Below are positions 38,625-41,006 of a stretch of DNA of 41,006 nucleotides, piece after piece. The position numbers and the translations under genes were made by a program. The stretch lies in assembly GCA_019414045.1 (NCBI GenBank), contig DXMW01000017.1:1-41006 (forward strand), read 5' to 3'. Each line of letters starts with the position of its first letter. The stretch's first letter is position 1. Source of the stretch: Collinsella sp. Its GTDB lineage: Bacteria > Actinomycetota > Coriobacteriia > Coriobacteriales > Coriobacteriaceae. The notes under the pieces were generated by a model. The model was not told the DNA's origin and did not search any database. It saw only the letters and a list, made by a program, of their open reading frames with translations.

Positions 38625-41006
38625 ATGGCAAACTACAGTCCACAACACTTTGAGCCTCGGGCTAAGGCCGTCAACGTCAAGGGCGTTGCCAACCGCGCCG
38701 TCGCAACCGTTTTGACGGCGGGCCTCATCGCTCAGCCGCTCATGTCGCCGCTGGCGGCAATCGCCGCACCGTCAACCGATAACGGCGATTCTGTTCAGGG
38801 GGGGGGGTAGTTCTGTAGAGAATACCGTTGTCGCCGGTAACCAAGCGGTCGTAAAGACGGCTGCCCAGCTGGCCGAGGAGTCGGCAAAGCAGCTCAAGGA
38901 CGCTCAGGCCGCCTACGATGCCGCCCAGAAGAAGGCCGACGCGGCGGGCCAGTCTCAAAAGCAGGCACAGCAGCAAAAGAATCAGGCCTCGCAGGCTGTG
39001 AGCGACAACGAAATCGAGCAGAACGCAGCAGAAGTCGCCGCGCTCCAGGAGAAGATTGACGAGCTCAAAGCCGCCGTCGAAAAGACCGAGCTGCAGCAGA
39101 AGAAGCTGGGCGACCTGAACGATCAGCTCGAACAGGCCAACAAGAGTGTCGAGGATAAGACCCAGGCGCTCAAGGACGCCAAGGCAAAGCAGGATGAGGC
39201 CAAGAAGGCCCTCGATGATGCCCAGGCCAAGCTCGAGGCCATGGGTATGGACGAGTACGAGGCCGCCAAGAAGGCCGTCGAGGACGCGCAGGCAAAGCTC
39301 GATGACGCCAATAAGGCCGTTCCTACTGCACAGGCCAATCTGGACCAGGCCAAGGCTGCCGAGGCCAACGCTCAGCAGGAAAAGAAGGACACTGAGGCCG
39401 CTCTGACTTCCGCCCAGGCCAAGAAGCAGGAGACTGCCGCTGCGCTCGCAGCCGCAACCACCGCGCGCGATAACGCCCAGCAGAAGTTCAACCAGGCGCA
39501 GGCCGCGCTCGATGCCGCGACCTCGGGCACGGGTATCGATCTGAACGCGCTCGAGGCTGCCAAGGTCACTGCCGCCAGCGAGCTCGCGACCGCGCAGGCC
39601 GCGCTCGAAGCCGCGACGACTGCAGACGCCACCGCACAGGCGAACCTGCAGGCCGCGCAGACTGCCGCCACCGCCGCACAGGAGAAGGCCAACGCCGCCA
39701 ATGCCGCCGTGGCATCTGCCCAGTCTGCATACGATGCGGCAAATAAGGAGTACAACGCCGCCGCCAGCGAGCGCGACGCCGCCAAGGCCGCATACGAGAA
39801 GGCGCAGCAGACCGAAGCAGACAAGAAGACCGCGTACGATAAGCTTGTCGAAGTTCGCAAGCAGAAGCGCAGCGAGTGGGAGGCGGCCTGCGCTGCTTCG
39901 AACGCCGCGGAAAAGGCTTATGACGCTGCTAATGCCCAGGTTGAGGCTCTTGAGCAGCAGATTGCAGACCTAAAGTCCAACATGACCGTTGACCAGGAAG
40001 TCATCAGTCAGGGTATGTTCGGCTTCATGAACTACATCATCGGCGGCAGCCAGTTCACAGCCACGCAGAAAAAGAACGCCCAGGATGCCGTATCGACGTT
40101 GACCGGCGCCGATGACAAGGCCGAATGGTATGACAAGTACGTCGATCAGGACATGTCTCGCGACGCCAATCCGCTCTCCTTGGAGCAGCTGCGCAACGCT
40201 TTGACCTATCTCGATACCCAAAATAATCTCCGCAAGGCTAACGGACAGTCCGAGCTGAGCGTCAGTCTCCGCATGACTGTTGCCGCTGCACTGAACGCGT
40301 CCTATTCATCGAATAATGGTTTGAGACACTCGAACTGCTATTTCGATAATGCGGAGAACCTCGCCGGCGGCGGCGGAGCATACACCGGCGGTGAGACCGA
40401 GGATACCCTCGGCTGGCCCTACACTGGTCTCTACACTCAGGAGAAGGTTAATTACGAGAATTGGATTAAAAAGTACGGTGCGGATAGCGAGGCTGGCAAA
40501 GATCTCATAGCTCATCGCTATGATTCGTACTATATCTACCAAAACTATAACGATGTGTATTCCGGTACAAAAGATGAGAACGGTAAGGAAAGAGGAGACG
40601 GCTGCGGGCACTATCTCAACATTATCGATTCCGCTACGGCGGCTATCGGTATCGCAACCGGTAGCGGAAAGAACACCGATTCCGAGGTAACCGCATTCGA
40701 TTACAGCGATGATGACACTCAGGCCGATTTCACGGTCTCTGAGTTCAAGAAGCTCGTCAACGACTACATCGATTCTGCCTATAACGCTGGCGGCACGCAG
40801 GCGCAGAAGGCGCAGCTCAAGGAGCTTCAGGGCAAGCTCGCCGAGGCGCAGAAGAACTTTGGAACTACTAGGGAAGCTTACTTCGCAGCTGTAAACGGGC
40901 AGGATGCCGCCCAGGACGCTTTCACCGCAGCAGATGTGAACATGAACACCGCCAAGGGCGAGTACGAGAAGGCCAAGTCCGGCACCGCCGCCGCGAAGAC
41001 GGCATA
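38625..41006 (+). CDS. Phase-variable secreted coiled-coil/CAP-domain protein (frame OFF; continues past window)
   Basis: The ATG after AAAGGGAGAAAG opens a 61-codon frame with a signal peptide (VANRAVATVLTAGLIAQP ... AAIAA) that stops at 38808-38810, directly after ten G (38798-38807). One frame over, from 38806, there is no stop for 733 codons to the window edge. With nine G the product reads QGGGSSVENTVV and continues. The encoded protein has a long Ala/Lys/Gln/Glu-rich coiled coil (about 38830-39990). A CAP/SCP domain follows (about 40180-40680) with RHSNC, AENLA and GHYLNII, and then more coiled coil. It is probably cell-surface attached, but the C-terminus is outside the window. A sequencing error in the G-run is the alternative. 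Confidence 0.85.
38798..38807 (+). repeat. Poly-G tract, ten bases (candidate contingency locus)
   Basis: Ten consecutive G lie just after the signal peptide coding sequence. Translation in the start frame gives Gln-Gly-Gly-Gly-stop. Nine or twelve G would fuse the signal peptide to the 733-codon open frame. Homopolymeric G tracts of this length change by slipped-strand mispairing in many host-associated bacteria and switch surface proteins on and off. Confidence 0.85.

Noticed and set aside
38806..41006. Independent gene starting inside the long open frame, without the signal peptide
   Set aside because: No ribosome site with a start was seen near 38811-38870. The signal peptide and linker join naturally if one G is removed.

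Overview
The window looks like a chromosomal segment of a gut Coriobacteriia, most likely Collinsella. This is an inference from gene content, the G+C-rich coding sequence, a Tat-type lipoprotein signal, a giant acyl-CoA dehydratase activase-like protein and many intergenic palindromes. No sequence search was possible. No rRNA, tRNA, phage, insertion sequence or CRISPR-Cas genes were seen.

Layout. 1-1.9 kb: palindromic elements around a membrane-anchored XRE regulator. 1.9-5.8 kb: 6-phosphofructokinase, a choloylglycine-hydrolase-like Ntn amidase and an M18 aminopeptidase. 5.9-6.9 kb: a RelB/DinJ-like antitoxin with a PIN toxin. 7-10.9 kb: a D-2-hydroxyacid dehydrogenase, methionine aminopeptidase, a radical SAM protein and an alpha/beta hydrolase. 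11-13.4 kb: a signalling pair made of a degenerate GGDEF-REC-HD-GYP protein and an Hpt protein. 13.5-17 kb: a DUF2975/HTH pair followed by a three-gene ABC exporter. 17.1-21.4 kb: a complete polar amino-acid (probably glutamate/glutamine) ABC importer with a gamma-glutamyl hydrolase downstream. 21.4-21.8 kb: an unusual regularly spaced array of alternating inverted repeats. 21.8-25.4 kb: a divergent DXS-like enzyme, an HD protein and a CmpB-like membrane protein. 25.6-27.4 kb: amt-glnB ammonium uptake and sensing. 27.5-29.5 kb: a TetR/MFS efflux pair. 29.6-30.5 kb: a HAD phosphatase. 30.6-36.1 kb: a TetR regulator in an operon with the 1596-residue activase-like protein. 36.2-38.3 kb: a structured palindromic element, a small anchored protein and a DUF389 membrane protein with an EF-hand loop. 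38.6 kb to the edge: a very large secreted coiled-coil/CAP-domain protein.

The strongest observation is at the right end. A signal-peptide reading frame runs into a tract of ten G and stops, while the +1 frame stays open for 733 codons to the window edge. Removing one G joins the two, which is the signature of a phase-variable surface protein captured in the OFF state.

A second theme is intergenic structure. At least eight long palindromes lie between genes. Two of them (233-372 on the minus strand and 36236-36366 on the plus strand) share core motifs but have unrelated, self-complementary arms, and they show a compensatory base-pair change. This suggests a conserved folded element. A third is the 21579-21795 array, with six 15-base repeats in alternating orientation separated by 25, 25, 25, 26 and 25 bases.
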